A DNA stretch of 64,000 nt, taken from positions 1 through 64,000 of the forward strand of contig NZ_PXZM01000035.1 in the NCBI RefSeq assembly GCF_003013395.1, given 5' to 3'. Below, one piece after another: positions 9,244 through 17,830 of this stretch. The translations under genes and the position numbers were made by a program. Position 1 is the stretch's first letter, and each line of letters begins with the position of its first letter. A model generated the notes under the pieces. The model was not told the origin of the DNA. It was given only the letters and a program-made list of their open reading frames with translations, and searched no databases. The stretch is from Brevibacillus fortis (GTDB lineage: Bacteria; Bacillota; Bacilli; Brevibacillales; Brevibacillaceae).

Positions 9244-10386
9244 ATGCAAAACTACGACGTCATTATTGTTGGAGCAGGATCGATGGGAATGGCAGCCGGC
9301 TACTATTTGGCAAAACAGGGTGTGCGTACGCTCATGATCGACGCTTTTGATCCCCCGCACACGATGGGCAGTCATCACGGCGATACCCGTATCATTCGTC
9401 ATGCGTATGGAGAAGGAAAACAGTATGTCCCGCTTGCATTGCGGGCGCAGCAGTTATGGTCAGAATTGGAACAAGCATCCGGCATGCCGATCTTCGCCAA
9501 AACAGGTGTGTTGAACGCTGGACCCTTGAATTGTCCTTTCCTGAATGAAATTCGGGAGAGCGCCGAGCAGTACTCCCTTCCCTTGGAGGTACTCAGTGCC
9601 GATGAGGTCACGCAACGCTGGCCGGGAATAAACCTGCCTTCTGATTACTACGGTTGCCTGGAACCTACTTCGGGTGTCCTTTATCCCGAAAATGGAATAC
9701 GCGCCTATCGAGAGCTCGCCCTTGCCTCAGGAGCCACGCTTTTGACCAACACGCCTGTCACGCAGTTGGAGCCAGCAGGAAATGGGGTCATCGTGCATAC
9801 AGAATCTGCCAGCTACCACGGCGATAAAGTCCTTCTATCCGCCGGTGCTTGGAATGGTTCACTCCTTGACTCATTGGGCTTGTCCATCCCTCTCACGCCT
9901 ACACGTAAAACAATCGCCTGGTTTGGTGCAGATGAGAGCAAGTACAGTGCGGATGGCTTCCCCGCCTTCATCTTTCGCCTCCATGACTCTATGTTCTACG
10001 GATTTCCCAGCTTTGATGGCAGTGGGGTAAAAATCGGACGTCATGACGGAGGACAAGCCATCGATCCTGATAAACTGGAACGTACCTTTGGCACCTATTT
10101 GTCAGACGAAGGAGATGTTCGTTCTTTTTTGGAAGCGTATATGCCTGGGGCAGCCGGACCGTTGCGACAGGGCAAGGTATGCATCTACACCATGACACCG
10201 GATGAGCATTTCGTCATTGACCGTCATCCTGAACACCCACAGCTTGTATTTGCAGCTGGCTTTTCCGGGCACGGTTTTAAATTCGCCAGTGCGATCGGGG
10301 AAGCGACCAGCCAACTGCTTGTTGAGGGAGCATCTGCCCTTGACCTGTCTATGTTTTCTTGGAAGCGGTTCTCCTGTCCATCATAG
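9244..10386 (+). CDS. Monomeric sarcosine oxidase / N-methyl-L-tryptophan oxidase family
   Basis: This flavoprotein oxidatively demethylates secondary amino acids to give formaldehyde, H2O2 and the free amino acid. The 380-residue protein opens with the FAD dinucleotide fold VIIVGAGSMGMAAGYYLAKQG. Cys313 in GKVCIYTMTPDEHF corresponds to the cysteine that binds FAD covalently in Bacillus sarcosine oxidase. The C-terminal GFSGHGFKFASAIGE is also typical. ATG 9244 lies 7 nt after GGAGG (ATG 9241 is only 4 nt away). Whether sarcosine or N-methyltryptophan is preferred is not decided by sequence. Confidence 0.85.
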   Translation: MQNYDVIIVGAGSMGMAAGYYLAKQGVRTLMIDAFDPPHTMGSHHGDTRIIRHAYGEGKQYVPLALRAQQLWSELEQASGMPIFAKTGVLNAGPLNCPFLNEIRESAEQYSLPLEVLSADEVTQRWPGINLPSDYYGCLEPTSGVLYPENGIRAYRELALASGATLLTNTPVTQLEPAGNGVIVHTESASYHGDKVLLSAGAWNGSLLDSLGLSIPLTPTRKTIAWFGADESKYSADGFPAFIFRLHDSMFYGFPSFDGSGVKIGRHDGGQAIDPDKLERTFGTYLSDEGDVRSFLEAYMPGAAGPLRQGKVCIYTMTPDEHFVIDRHPEHPQLVFAAGFSGHGFKFASAIGEATSQLLVEGASALDLSMFSWKRFSCPS

Positions 10387-10391
10387 AAATT

Positions 10392-10415
10392 GTTCAAAAA
10401 GCCGCCTTTTTGAAC
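10392..10415. repeat. Short palindrome GTTCAAAAAG...CTTTTTGAAC, copy 1
   Basis: Perfect 10-bp arms with a CCGC loop, 5 bp after the oxidase stop codon. A near copy lies at 15531-15553 in an unrelated context. Confidence 0.6.
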
Positions 10416-10429
10416 ACGCACTAATGAGT

Positions 10430-10473
10430 GAAAGAAGCCTCTCGCCGCATTTATGGCAGGAGGCTTTCTTTCG
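10430..10473. terminator. Bidirectional terminator between the oxidase gene and tgl
   Basis: GAAAGAAGCCTC and GAGGCTTTCTTTC form a long stem between the convergent oxidase and transglutaminase genes, with T residues after it on the plus strand. Confidence 0.75.
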
Positions 10474-10475
10474 TT

Positions 10476-11306
10476 TTACAACTCCCAAGACAAAGAACCG
10501 ATCTGCGCTGTAATTCGGCTGCTCGCTTGTATGGTATGACTGGAAACTCGCATGATAGAACGACCGTTGGCGTAGGGAAACAGGTAGGCGAAACCAGGAC
10601 GAGTCGCCTGATTGACCAGATAGGCAGACCTCACTGCTCCTGCTCTTCGCTGTTCATTCAAAAATGCTACCATCTCATTCGCTCGTTTGATCCCAGCACC
10701 ATGCCCGTAATACAAGCCATTGCCGAGCACTACTGCATTTTCCCCTTGCCACTGTGGTGTCGCGCGATCGTAATCAGGATTGGCAAAATAAATCACATCA
10801 CCAGGCAAGAACGTATTTGTCCGCAATGTTTGCAAGTCCAGATCCTGATCGTACCGCCAGTCATATAGCAAGATGTCCGCAAACATTCTCTCGAAATCAG
10901 GTAAACGAATAGACTGTAGAACCGCATGATAAATAATAATGACCATCGCAGTAGCGCACTCTGTGGCGTATTTTCTGCCCTCACGAAAAATATTGATAAT
11001 CCCGTTGGATGGCAAAACTCCCGGTCGCAAACGGAATCCGCCCTGCACTGTTCGAATCCAGTAAGCTGGATTGGCACGAGATTCTTCAAAAGTAGAAAAG
11101 GCCAAGCCGCTTTCGTTCAGCGCCAAGGCAGACCTCACCAGATGATCGCGCATTTTCAGTTCAAATTGCAGGAGATCAGCAGTCGGATATTCAAATACTT
11201 CCTCACTTCGTGCCATAATCGCTATCGTTTCACGCTGTACCGGATTTAATCCCCATTCCGCTGCCAACGAGGCGGGATGAGCCGGTCTCCCCGCTATGAC
11301 AATCAT
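10476..11306 (-). CDS. tgl: Spore coat protein-glutamine gamma-glutamyltransferase Tgl
   Basis: Tgl cross-links spore coat proteins through epsilon-(gamma-glutamyl)lysine bonds. The 276-residue protein has the Bacillus Tgl hallmarks: GLNPVQRETIAIM, ESRANPAYW, and KYATECATAMVII with catalytic Cys117, matching the active-site Cys near residue 116 in B. subtilis. Downstream are FLPGDVIYFANPDY and GLYYGHGAGI, the region supplying the other catalytic residues. The start at 11306 has GGGGAGG 6 nt upstream; the ATG 18 nt earlier overlaps that site. It is expected to be expressed late in sporulation in the mother cell, although no sigma-K promoter was identified. Confidence 0.93.
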   Translation of the reverse strand: MIVIAGRPAHPASLAAEWGLNPVQRETIAIMARSEEVFEYPTADLLQFELKMRDHLVRSALALNESGLAFSTFEESRANPAYWIRTVQGGFRLRPGVLPSNGIINIFREGRKYATECATAMVIIIYHAVLQSIRLPDFERMFADILLYDWRYDQDLDLQTLRTNTFLPGDVIYFANPDYDRATPQWQGENAVVLGNGLYYGHGAGIKRANEMVAFLNEQRRAGAVRSAYLVNQATRPGFAYLFPYANGRSIMRVSSHTIQASSRITAQIGSLSWEL

Positions 11307-11420
11307 ATACAACCTCCCCTTCACACACTGTCCTTCTTATTTGTATGCGAATGCCCATGTCCAAGTGATCGACTAAGAAAAACCATCAGAGAAGCACGGA
11401 AGGTACTCTTGGTTTGAGTC

Positions 11421-11630
11421 AACATAGTGGAGGAGAAGAAAAAGAACAGTTCTCTTCGACTCTGACACGCCAGCAGGGGGTTTCACTGGCCGTCTCCACT
11501 ACAAAAAGGGGACCGTCGAGCCAAAGCCACCCTACGGGCGGAAGATTCTCAACGAAGAAGTGTTCGACAAGCGTGGTCCCCTTTTTGTAGTTCCGACTGG
11601 GTAGGCGTTGTCAAGGTCTACTCGTACCCA
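11421..11630 (-). repeat. Structured palindromic repeat, copy B (5' outer arm lost)
   Basis: A member of the dispersed family on the minus strand. The inner stem is perfect over 16 bp (11499-11514 with 11575-11590). Its apical region (AAAGCCACCC-N3-GGGCGG, then TTCTC-N3-GAAGA) matches copy G, and both copies begin AACATAGTGG on the plus strand. The outer arm GGAGGAGAAGAAAAAG has no partner on the right, so this copy is truncated beside satA. This 450-bp gap between tgl and satA contains no other gene. Confidence 0.75.
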
Positions 11631-11635
11631 AATTT

Positions 11636-11683
11636 AAAAAGCCGCTGACTATGACTTGAAAAATAAAGTCTTAGACTGCGGCT
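11636..11683 (-). terminator. Intrinsic terminator of satA
   Basis: AGCCGC ... GACTT / AAGTC ... GCGGCT form a long stem followed by TTTTTAAATTT on the minus strand. A second hairpin (11698-11735, GTCTTA-AGAAGC arms) lies between it and the satA stop. Confidence 0.75.
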
Positions 11684-11758
11684 GCTTATTTTGCGCTGTC
11701 TTAAAGAAGCTACCATTATTTCGGCTTCTTAAGACATATGCTGAGGATCAATCACTTA

Positions 11759-12313
11759 TTAATCAAGCATGAGATACCAATAAATGGCTATCTCATCACT
11801 AGCTTTATCTAGACCTCTGTAGACGTAGGAATCGAAACCTCCGATGATAAAACCACAACTTTCGTAGAATTTGCATGCGCGGACATTATTACTTTGTGTC
11901 TCCAGCATGATTCCCGTCATACCGCCATCCTTCATCCAGCGTTTAGCCTGTTCGATTAGTTTTTTACCGACACCGTATCCTCTATATTGCTTATCAACTT
12001 TGATATCTTCCACATAGGCATATTTGTTCCAATTTCTTTTCAAAACAATTCGACCCACAACTTGATTATTTACGAGCGCTAAATAAATGATTTGATGGGG
12101 ATTGCCGATATAGCTCGAATAATCCTCAACAGTATCTTCTTCAAGCTGTTCATCATCGTAGCTTTTATTCCTAAGAGGTCTCTCCTCCACCGTATATCCG
12201 ATTCGCTGTCCCATTAGTTGCAGGACAAGGGTAGAGTCCACGATAAAGCTCCCATCAATGTTTGTACCAAATTCATCGTCCCCAGCCCTCAGTTCTCTAA
12301 TTAAAATATCCAT
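11759..12313 (-). CDS. satA: Streptothricin N-acetyltransferase SatA (GNAT)
   Basis: SatA acetylates the beta-lysine part of streptothricin antibiotics using acetyl-CoA. The 184-residue GNAT protein strongly resembles B. subtilis SatA: LKRNWNKYAYVEDIKVDK, RGYGVGKKLIEQAKRW (the acetyl-CoA loop), GIMLETQSNN-ACKFYESCGF, and an IAIYWYL end. The start at 12313 has AGGAGG 6 nt upstream. The gene appears more AT-rich than its neighbours and lies between two structured repeats, which hints at acquisition by transfer. Function rests on similarity. Confidence 0.88.
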   Translation of the reverse strand: MDILIRELRAGDDEFGTNIDGSFIVDSTLVLQLMGQRIGYTVEERPLRNKSYDDEQLEEDTVEDYSSYIGNPHQIIYLALVNNQVVGRIVLKRNWNKYAYVEDIKVDKQYRGYGVGKKLIEQAKRWMKDGGMTGIMLETQSNNVRACKFYESCGFIIGGFDSYVYRGLDKASDEIAIYWYLMLD

Positions 12314-12510
12314 ATTCATCCTCCTATATTTTAATAAGGTGAGAATAGAGATATAAAGGTGGACCACGGACTTAACGGAATACATATCGCTCCGTCATTT
12401 TCATAACCTCCTAGTATTATTTATCATGTAAGAGTATACAGATAATTGTACAATCATTGCTTAGCAGGTGCGACAGCTTTTTCATCGTTAAACCCGTTAG
12501 CTTAGTGATG

Positions 12511-12568
12511 CCCCACGACAGTCTAACACTTAATTTTTCAGTCCACAGCGCTTCTTCTCCACCACAAC
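12511..12568 (+). repeat. Degraded 3' end of the structured repeat, copy H
   Basis: CGACAGTCTAAC (12516-12527) matches the conserved junction of copy A, and GCTTCTTCTCCACCACAAC matches the conserved 3' terminus of A, D and F; the hairpin between them is largely missing. With copy B it brackets satA in opposite orientation. The 510-bp gap between satA and the next gene holds only this and the hairpin at 12712. Confidence 0.5.
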
Positions 12569-12711
12569 TTATAACTCAACTTTCGCACCTGATTAGACGA
12601 TGTGAAAGCAACGCTAGCACAGTGTGACCTCAATAGAAATTTCCATACGACCCACTTGATTAGGATGTCTACTTACTCTCCCGAGTGAATATTCTCATTT
12701 CGTAAAAACTG

Positions 12712-12756
12712 AAACAGACCTCTCCGCTCACATAATTGTGAGGGTTGAGGTTTGTT
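12712..12756 (+). terminator. Terminator-like hairpin with no obvious gene
   Basis: AAACAGACCTC / GAGGTTTGTTT enclose GCTCACA-TAAT-TGTGAG, followed by TTTTTACTC on the plus strand. No plus-strand gene ends here, so it may end an unannotated short transcript coming from the 12.4-12.7 kb gap. Confidence 0.5.
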
Positions 12757-12822
12757 TTTACTCTACTCTATTACTATCAATTCTTTCTGATACAATGACT
12801 TCATCCTATAAGAAAGGTTGGT

Positions 12823-13221
12823 GTGGCAGTAATGAAAAATGAAAGTCAACCTTACACGGATTTTAGAGAAATGTACCGCGATATCGATTTCGCAGCAGAA
12901 GCTTACTACATCGAGTTTTTCCATGCCTACAAGACGGATGGGCGATTCCCCGAAGTATATACGCTCGAGCAAACGAAAAGAGCTTCTAGTGCCATCCAAC
13001 TTCTTCAACTCTTGGAATGGGAATGGAACCCGGTTCGTTTACTGGCATTACTATCGACAGTAGGTGCTGCCCTAGGAATCGGACGCCCTATACCTGTTTA
13101 TGATTTTTGTTCAATGATTGAAGGTGCGGCGCTAATAGGTACTCCATATGTAGACTACTATACTAAAAAGAAAGACATTCTTATAGCTACGTTGGAGATG
13201 TTTGCAAATGAGGAACCATAG
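12823..13221 (+). CDS. Hypothetical protein, 132 residues
   Basis: I do not recognise this protein. The GTG start at 12823 is preceded by AAAGG at 5 nt; the alternative ATG at 12832 is further from it. The product is soluble, acidic and probably helical, with an aromatic-rich region FAAEAYYIEFFHAYK and a hydrophobic centre RLLALLSTVGAALGIG. No signal peptide is seen. A hairpin after the stop looks like its terminator. It stands alone between the satA patch and the convergent EamA gene. Confidence 0.6.
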   Translation: MAVMKNESQPYTDFREMYRDIDFAAEAYYIEFFHAYKTDGRFPEVYTLEQTKRASSAIQLLQLLEWEWNPVRLLALLSTVGAALGIGRPIPVYDFCSMIEGAALIGTPYVDYYTKKKDILIATLEMFANEEP

Positions 13222-13246
13222 AAGTTAAAAAGTACGTTATACCGTT

Positions 13247-13286
13247 AAACCCCGCCTCCACTCTGATAGAGCTTGTGGCGGGGTTT
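13247..13286 (+). terminator. Terminator of the 12823 gene
   Basis: AAACCCCGCC / GGCGGGGTTT, a 10-bp perfect stem 26 bp past the stop; the trailing T run is short. Confidence 0.7.
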
Positions 13287-13322
13287 GGCAATTTGCAGAG
13301 TGCCTAATTTGCACTCTGGTAA

Positions 13323-13346
13323 ATTTATAAATTTATAAATTTATAA
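13323..13346. repeat. Three tandem copies of ATTTATAA
   Basis: An 8-bp unit occurs three times in direct succession with a partial fourth. It is preceded by an 8-bp hairpin CAGAGTGC / GCACTCTG (13296-13318). Both sit between the convergent 12823 and EamA genes. Confidence 0.7.
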
Positions 13347-13363
13347 ATTCCTATTTACTAAAA

Positions 13364-13395
13364 AATCCCCCACCTGTTTGACCAGACGAGGGATC
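13364..13395 (-). terminator. Terminator of the EamA transporter gene
   Basis: ATCCC ... GGGAT stem followed on the minus strand by TTTTTTAG, 7 bp past the stop. Confidence 0.7.
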
Positions 13396-13401
13396 TCCCT
13401 T

Positions 13402-14313
13402 TTAGCCTTGTACTTGCTTGACTGCATGTGTTGTCGGGACCAGGACGTGCTTTAAACGCGAGAACATGTAACAGCCGACAATGACGATCACACTGCCGAG
13501 CAATTGGACGATGGTCATCCGCTCCCCGAGCAAAAGAAATGCGAGAATGGCTGTAAAAATAGGGTTGAAATTGAGGAACATACCGGCTGAGGTAGCGCCC
13601 ACCTCTTGCACACCAATATTCCACAACACCATGCTGACGACAGTCGCCAGTACACCAACGTAGAACAGTGACAGCCAAAACGTCCAGTCTGTGTTGCTGA
13701 TCGTAAACGTTGTGACATTAAAGGGCAGCATCAACGCGACACCGAAAATCCCCGAGTACAGTGTGGACATCAGCGGCGAGACCGTCTTCATCGCCCAACG
13801 CCCGCATACAGAGTAAATCCCCCACATGGCGACAGCGGCGAGCATCCACAGATCGCCCGTGTTAAAGTGCAATTGGGACAAGTGTGCGATGTCTCCTTTT
13901 GTCATCACCACAAGCACGCCTGTAAACGAGACAAGCATCGCGACAATCTGCAACGGTCGAATTTTTTCGCCCGCCAGCAAAAAGGAAAAAATCGCGATCG
14001 AAACGGGATTCAGCGTGGACAAAAGGCCAACATTGGTCGCGTCTGTCCGTTCGAGTGCCCAGAACATGAATAAATTAAATAGTGCTACGCCGGTCACTCC
14101 CATCACAATCAAAGGAAGGAGTGCCTCTCGAGTGGGCAAAATCCGCTTTTCGCGTATCCAAACAACTGGCAACAAGCAAACAACTGCAATAAGCCAGCGC
14201 AAATTGGTCAGCGTCAAGGAAGACGCGTGCCCGACTAGAAATTTACCGACAACGAAGTTTCCTCCCCAAAGGAAGCTGGTACAGAGTAATAGGACGATAT
14301 ACAGCGGTCTCAT
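13402..14313 (-). CDS. EamA/DMT family membrane transporter
   Basis: This is a 303-residue protein with ten predicted helices in two EamA halves (for example SFLWGGNFVVGKFLVG in the first and AMWGIYSVCGRWAMK opening the second; LFYVGVLATVVSMVLWNIGVQ near the end). The family exports metabolites or amino acids. The start at 14313 is preceded by AGGAGG at a short 4-nt spacing. Single gene; the substrate is unknown. Confidence 0.85.
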   Translation of the reverse strand: MRPLYIVLLLCTSFLWGGNFVVGKFLVGHASSLTLTNLRWLIAVVCLLPVVWIREKRILPTREALLPLIVMGVTGVALFNLFMFWALERTDATNVGLLSTLNPVSIAIFSFLLAGEKIRPLQIVAMLVSFTGVLVVMTKGDIAHLSQLHFNTGDLWMLAAVAMWGIYSVCGRWAMKTVSPLMSTLYSGIFGVALMLPFNVTTFTISNTDWTFWLSLFYVGVLATVVSMVLWNIGVQEVGATSAGMFLNFNPIFTAILAFLLLGERMTIVQLLGSVIVIVGCYMFSRLKHVLVPTTHAVKQVQG

Positions 14314-14434
14314 GAAGCCTCCTGCCAAGATGATAGAGTTGTGGAGCAATTATTTGTCCTCTATCATACACCTTTCGCCAGCATTTGGGGGGTCACGCTG
14401 TACTTTCCATATTTCTCCTATAAAAATCCTTCCT

Positions 14435-15133
14435 TCACACAGCGAGCCACGACATGATCACCGGCAGCAAGGTAAACGCCCACACTACCGTAATCATCGC
14501 TCCAGCAATCACAGCCAAGGTCGCACTGCTTCCTTCTGTTTCTCCACGTTCAAACGCTTTTACCATCCCTAACGCATGTGCGCCCATTCCGTACATCAAG
14601 CCAATGGAGACAGGATGACGGAGCTTCATCCTTTTGATGATTTTGGGAGCCAAAAAAACGCCTGCAAAGCTGGTCAGCATGCCGAACACCGCCGTCATCG
14701 TAGGCATTCCGCCAATCGCCTCGGTTACGCTCACCGCAATCGGCAGGGTAATCGAGCGAGGAATGACGCTAATCGCCGCTTCTTTTCCCAATCCGACCAG
14801 CATCGTCGTAGATACTCCTGCAATGATGGCAATGAAGGAACCCGTTGCCAGACTCGTCACTATCATCCGGCGATGCGCTATTAAAACCGACCAATTTCGG
14901 TACAGTGGAACCGCAAAGGCTACAGTGACTACGCTCATCATCTCACTAATGAGCGAGGTCGCCTCACTGTATACCTGATAAGGAATGCCTGCGAAAAGCA
15001 AAAACAAAATCAAACCGATCGGCGCCAATATGGCCGGAGAAAACAGCAGAGACGGTCTTTTCTTGTTGAACCGTTTTGCTGCATAGAAGAAAACGAGTGT
15101 CAGGAGCAGGCTAGACGTTTTCCACAGGATCAT
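14435..15133 (-). CDS. LrgB/CidB family membrane protein
   Basis: The 232-residue, multi-helix protein matches the LrgB/CidB family: SVIPRSITLPIAVSVTEAIGG and HALGMVKAFERGETEG are its typical segments. Members work with LrgA/CidA holin-like proteins; in other Bacillota they take part in pyruvate uptake, overflow metabolism or control of murein hydrolase export. The start overlaps the end of the cidA-like gene by 23 bp, showing a coupled operon. Pyruvate transport is possible here but unproven. Confidence 0.88.
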   Translation of the reverse strand: MILWKTSSLLLTLVFFYAAKRFNKKRPSLLFSPAILAPIGLILFLLFAGIPYQVYSEATSLISEMMSVVTVAFAVPLYRNWSVLIAHRRMIVTSLATGSFIAIIAGVSTTMLVGLGKEAAISVIPRSITLPIAVSVTEAIGGMPTMTAVFGMLTSFAGVFLAPKIIKRMKLRHPVSIGLMYGMGAHALGMVKAFERGETEGSSATLAVIAGAMITVVWAFTLLPVIMSWLAV

Positions 15134-15500
15134 GCTGTTTCACCTCTCCACGATTGAACATGCGCTCAGCAATAACACCTGTCGAAACCATCACAAGTGC
15201 ACAACCACTCACGACAACCACAAGCACCAGCAATCCTTTTATTCCCAAGAGCCATGGATATTGCATCATCCCGACCAACGATGGTACGAAGAACAGGATC
15301 ATTTGCGAGAATAACAGAGTCGCTCCTGCTTCCACCCACTGTAGACGAATCCAGCCGGTATATAAACAAATGAACAAAAGCGCGAGTCCGATCAGACTAC
15401 CGGGAACAGGTAGGTGAAAAAACGAGGTCACCCATTTCCCAAGCCAGGTGAAACCGAACAATAGCAAAACTTGTGCAATGATGGAGAACCATCTTTTCAT
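15111..15500 (-). CDS. CidA/LrgA family holin-like protein
   Basis: The 129-residue protein has four membrane helices and the family signature HLPVPGSLIGLALLFICL. It pairs with the LrgB-like gene that overlaps its end. GGGGTGG lies 5 nt before the ATG at 15500; the frame stays open further upstream, but that part lacks a ribosome site. A LysR regulator precedes it in the same direction, an arrangement seen with cidR-cidA-cidB. Confidence 0.85.
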   Translation of the reverse strand: MKRWFSIIAQVLLLFGFTWLGKWVTSFFHLPVPGSLIGLALLFICLYTGWIRLQWVEAGATLLFSQMILFFVPSLVGMMQYPWLLGIKGLLVLVVVVSGCALVMVSTGVIAERMFNRGEVKQHDPVENV

Positions 15501-15530
15501 CGAGACCACCCCGGTTCCTCTACAAAGGTT

Positions 15531-15553
15531 GTTCAAAAAGTCACCTTTTGAAC
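15531..15553. repeat. Short palindrome GTTCAAAAAG...CTTTTGAAC, copy 2
   Basis: Arms of 10 and 9 bp with a TCAC loop, in the cidA leader region. It differs from the copy at 10392 by one T and loop changes. Confidence 0.6.
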
Positions 15554-15614
15554 GAGATACCTTCATTCTAAATCGTCTCGATTCCATTCGTACAATACAT
15601 AAAAATCATCAATT

Positions 15615-16511
15615 CTATTCCATTTGGTTATGACTGTACATTTTCTCTACAAACGAAATGAAAGCTTTTGTCGCATGCGATAAATACCCTTCTTTTCGAT
15701 AAATCAAGGCATACTGCCAGTCAATCACCGGGTAGGAAATGTTGACGGTGTGCAATTGTCCGTTATTCAATCGTCTCACGATGGAGCGGGGAACGAGTGA
15801 AATCCCCAGTTGGGTAGCCACCATCTCACCGACAAAATCCCACAAAGAGCTCATGTAAGCGACTTTCGGTTCAAAGCCGGACTGCTTGCACGCTTGACGC
15901 ACCACATCATGCATCGCGTACTCTTCCGTAAACAAAATGAAAGCCTCGTCCTTGAGCTGTTCCAGGCTCACCTCATCGACTCCCGCGAGCCAATGCTCCC
16001 GTTGAACGATCGCAACGAGGTCCTCTGCGAGCAAGGGAACCGCCACAAATTTCTCCTGATCCGTTGGAAGAACCGTTAATGCTACATCGATGCTTCCTTG
16101 TTCCATTTGGATTTCAAGCAGCTTGGCGCTGTATTCCTTCATCTCGATATCGATGCCTGGATACTGCTTTTTAAACAAGGCGATCACATTCGGCAAGAGA
16201 AAAGAACCCACTGTCGGCATCATGCCCAGTTTGACCCGACCACGCTCGACATTTCGCAATTCTGCAATCGACGACGACATGCCCTCCATCAGCTGTAACA
16301 CTTTTGTCGCATAGCTGTAGACCATTTCTCCTGCGTCTGTCAGATCCATTTTCCGCTCTGTCCGATCCAGCAGAACAACCTCCAGCTCTTCTTCCAATGC
16401 CTTGATCATTTTGCTGATAGAAGGCTGAGAGACGTGGAGGGATTGCGCGGCCTTCGTAAAGTTTTTATGTTTGACTACTTCCACAAAGTATTGCAGCTGT
16501 CGAATATCCAT
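15615..16511 (-). CDS. LysR family transcriptional regulator (CidR-like)
   Basis: This is a 298-residue LysR regulator with an N-terminal winged helix-turn-helix (LQYFVEVVKHKNFTKAAQSL, then VSQPSISKMIKALEEELE) and a periplasmic-binding-like effector domain. GGAGG lies 6 nt before the ATG. It directly precedes the cidA/cidB-like pair in the same direction, so it probably controls them. CidR in other Bacillota responds to acetate or pyruvate status; that is inferred here only from position. Confidence 0.87.
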   Translation of the reverse strand: MDIRQLQYFVEVVKHKNFTKAAQSLHVSQPSISKMIKALEEELEVVLLDRTERKMDLTDAGEMVYSYATKVLQLMEGMSSSIAELRNVERGRVKLGMMPTVGSFLLPNVIALFKKQYPGIDIEMKEYSAKLLEIQMEQGSIDVALTVLPTDQEKFVAVPLLAEDLVAIVQREHWLAGVDEVSLEQLKDEAFILFTEEYAMHDVVRQACKQSGFEPKVAYMSSLWDFVGEMVATQLGISLVPRSIVRRLNNGQLHTVNISYPVIDWQYALIYRKEGYLSHATKAFISFVEKMYSHNQME

Positions 16512-16580
16512 GGGTGTCCTCCGTCTTCGTCCACTCTAAATCGTTAGCTACAGATTACCACAGGCGAGAGTACGCGAAAA

Positions 16581-16607
16581 AGCCAGGTACGCAGTCGCGC
16601 CCTGGCT
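16581..16607 (-). terminator. Terminator of the Big_2-repeat gene
   Basis: AGCCAGG / CCTGGCT stem followed on the minus strand by TTTTTCGCG. Confidence 0.75.
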
Positions 16608-16623
16608 CTTCCTCCAGCGTGAG

Positions 16624-17736
16624 TTACTTCACGGTTACCTGTATTTTTACGACTTTTCCATTATACGTAGCCGCAATCGTTGCACGACCTGCTTTCACAG
16701 CCGTGATCTTGCCATCCACTACAGTCACAACGGAGCTGTTCGTGGAGATCCAATCTGCATCCATTGTAACATCGACCTTGGTTTTGTCAGTATAGACAGC
16801 AGATACCTTCAAGTCTTTTGATTCGCCGACTTTGAGCGTGGCCTTTTTCGTGTCCAATTCCAGATTGGAGATGACAGCAGACTCTACAGGGATCGAGATC
16901 GTTTTTCCACCGTAAGTTGCTTTGATTTTCGCTTTGCCCGAGCCTACAGTCGTCACGACCCCGTTTTCAACTGTGGCGACTTTTTCATCGTCGGATGTCC
17001 ACTTGGCTTTACTTGTTACATCTACCTTTTCTTTGGTAGACAAAGTAGCCCACAGCGTAACCGACTGGGTAGTGTTTAGACGCAGATACAGCTTTTTCTT
17101 ATCACTGTCCAGCTTGGAGACGACATCCACCTCTACTGGGATGGATACGCTTTTTCCACCGTACTTCATTTTGATCTTCGCTTTGCCCGAGCCTACTGCT
17201 GTAACCAACCCATTCGCTACCGTTACGACTTCCGTATCATCGCTTTCCCACTCCGCTTGAGCCGTTACATCAGCGGTAGACTTGTCAGAGAAGGTTGCTG
17301 TTGCGTTTACCTGTTTCTTGCCTCCCACGCTGAGAGCCAGTTTCTTCTGGTCAGCAGTGAGCTTGGAAATCACATCGATCTCAACAGGGACATTCACACT
17401 TTTGCCCCCGAAGCTTGCTTTCACTCTTGTTTTACCGGAGCTTACTGCTGTTACCAAGCCTTTTTCAACGCTCGCGATGTCACTGTCAGAGGAAGTCCAC
17501 TCTGCTTGCTGTGTGACGTCTTCCGTTGTTTTATCCTTGTATTGCACGCGGACGGTCAACTGTTGTGTCCCCGCTTTTTTCAATTTTACTGTCTTTGTAT
17601 CAATCACAAGCTTGGAAATTTTCTTCTGCGTGCTTGTCGTCACGGAATTTGCCAATGCCGGTACTTGACCGACACTGGAAAAGATGAGCCCAACTGTAAC
17701 AGCCGCAGCAAGCATACCTTTTTGCCAGTTTCTCAT
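16624..17736 (-). CDS. Secreted protein with four bacterial Ig-like (Big_2) repeats
   Basis: The 370-residue protein has a signal peptide (MRNWQKGMLAAAVTVGLIFS, cleavage after ALA) followed by four Big_2-like repeats of about 85 residues. Each contains an AEW-TSSDS-type strand, a VEKGLVTAVSSGKTRVKA-like strand and a KSV-VPVEIDVISKL linker. It probably acts at or outside the cell surface as a structural or adhesion module. No sorting signal or catalytic domain is seen. A GTG at 17742 with a good ribosome site is an alternative start. It follows the ROK regulator by 94 bp. Confidence 0.8.
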   Translation of the reverse strand: MRNWQKGMLAAAVTVGLIFSSVGQVPALANSVTTSTQKKISKLVIDTKTVKLKKAGTQQLTVRVQYKDKTTEDVTQQAEWTSSDSDIASVEKGLVTAVSSGKTRVKASFGGKSVNVPVEIDVISKLTADQKKLALSVGGKKQVNATATFSDKSTADVTAQAEWESDDTEVVTVANGLVTAVGSGKAKIKMKYGGKSVSIPVEVDVVSKLDSDKKKLYLRLNTTQSVTLWATLSTKEKVDVTSKAKWTSDDEKVATVENGVVTTVGSGKAKIKATYGGKTISIPVESAVISNLELDTKKATLKVGESKDLKVSAVYTDKTKVDVTMDADWISTNSSVVTVVDGKITAVKAGRATIAATYNGKVVKIQVTVK

Positions 17737-17830
17737 GCTCACATTTCCCTCTCCTTTTCTCTCTACGTTTCCACTATTTTCTATATCGGTAAAACAGCCG
17801 TACTTGTTGAATACAAAATGGCGTAAAAAG

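Noticed and set aside
13826..14572. A 248-codon open frame on the plus strand
   Set aside because: It spans the EamA gene antisense and the end of the cidB-like gene, with low-complexity basic composition.
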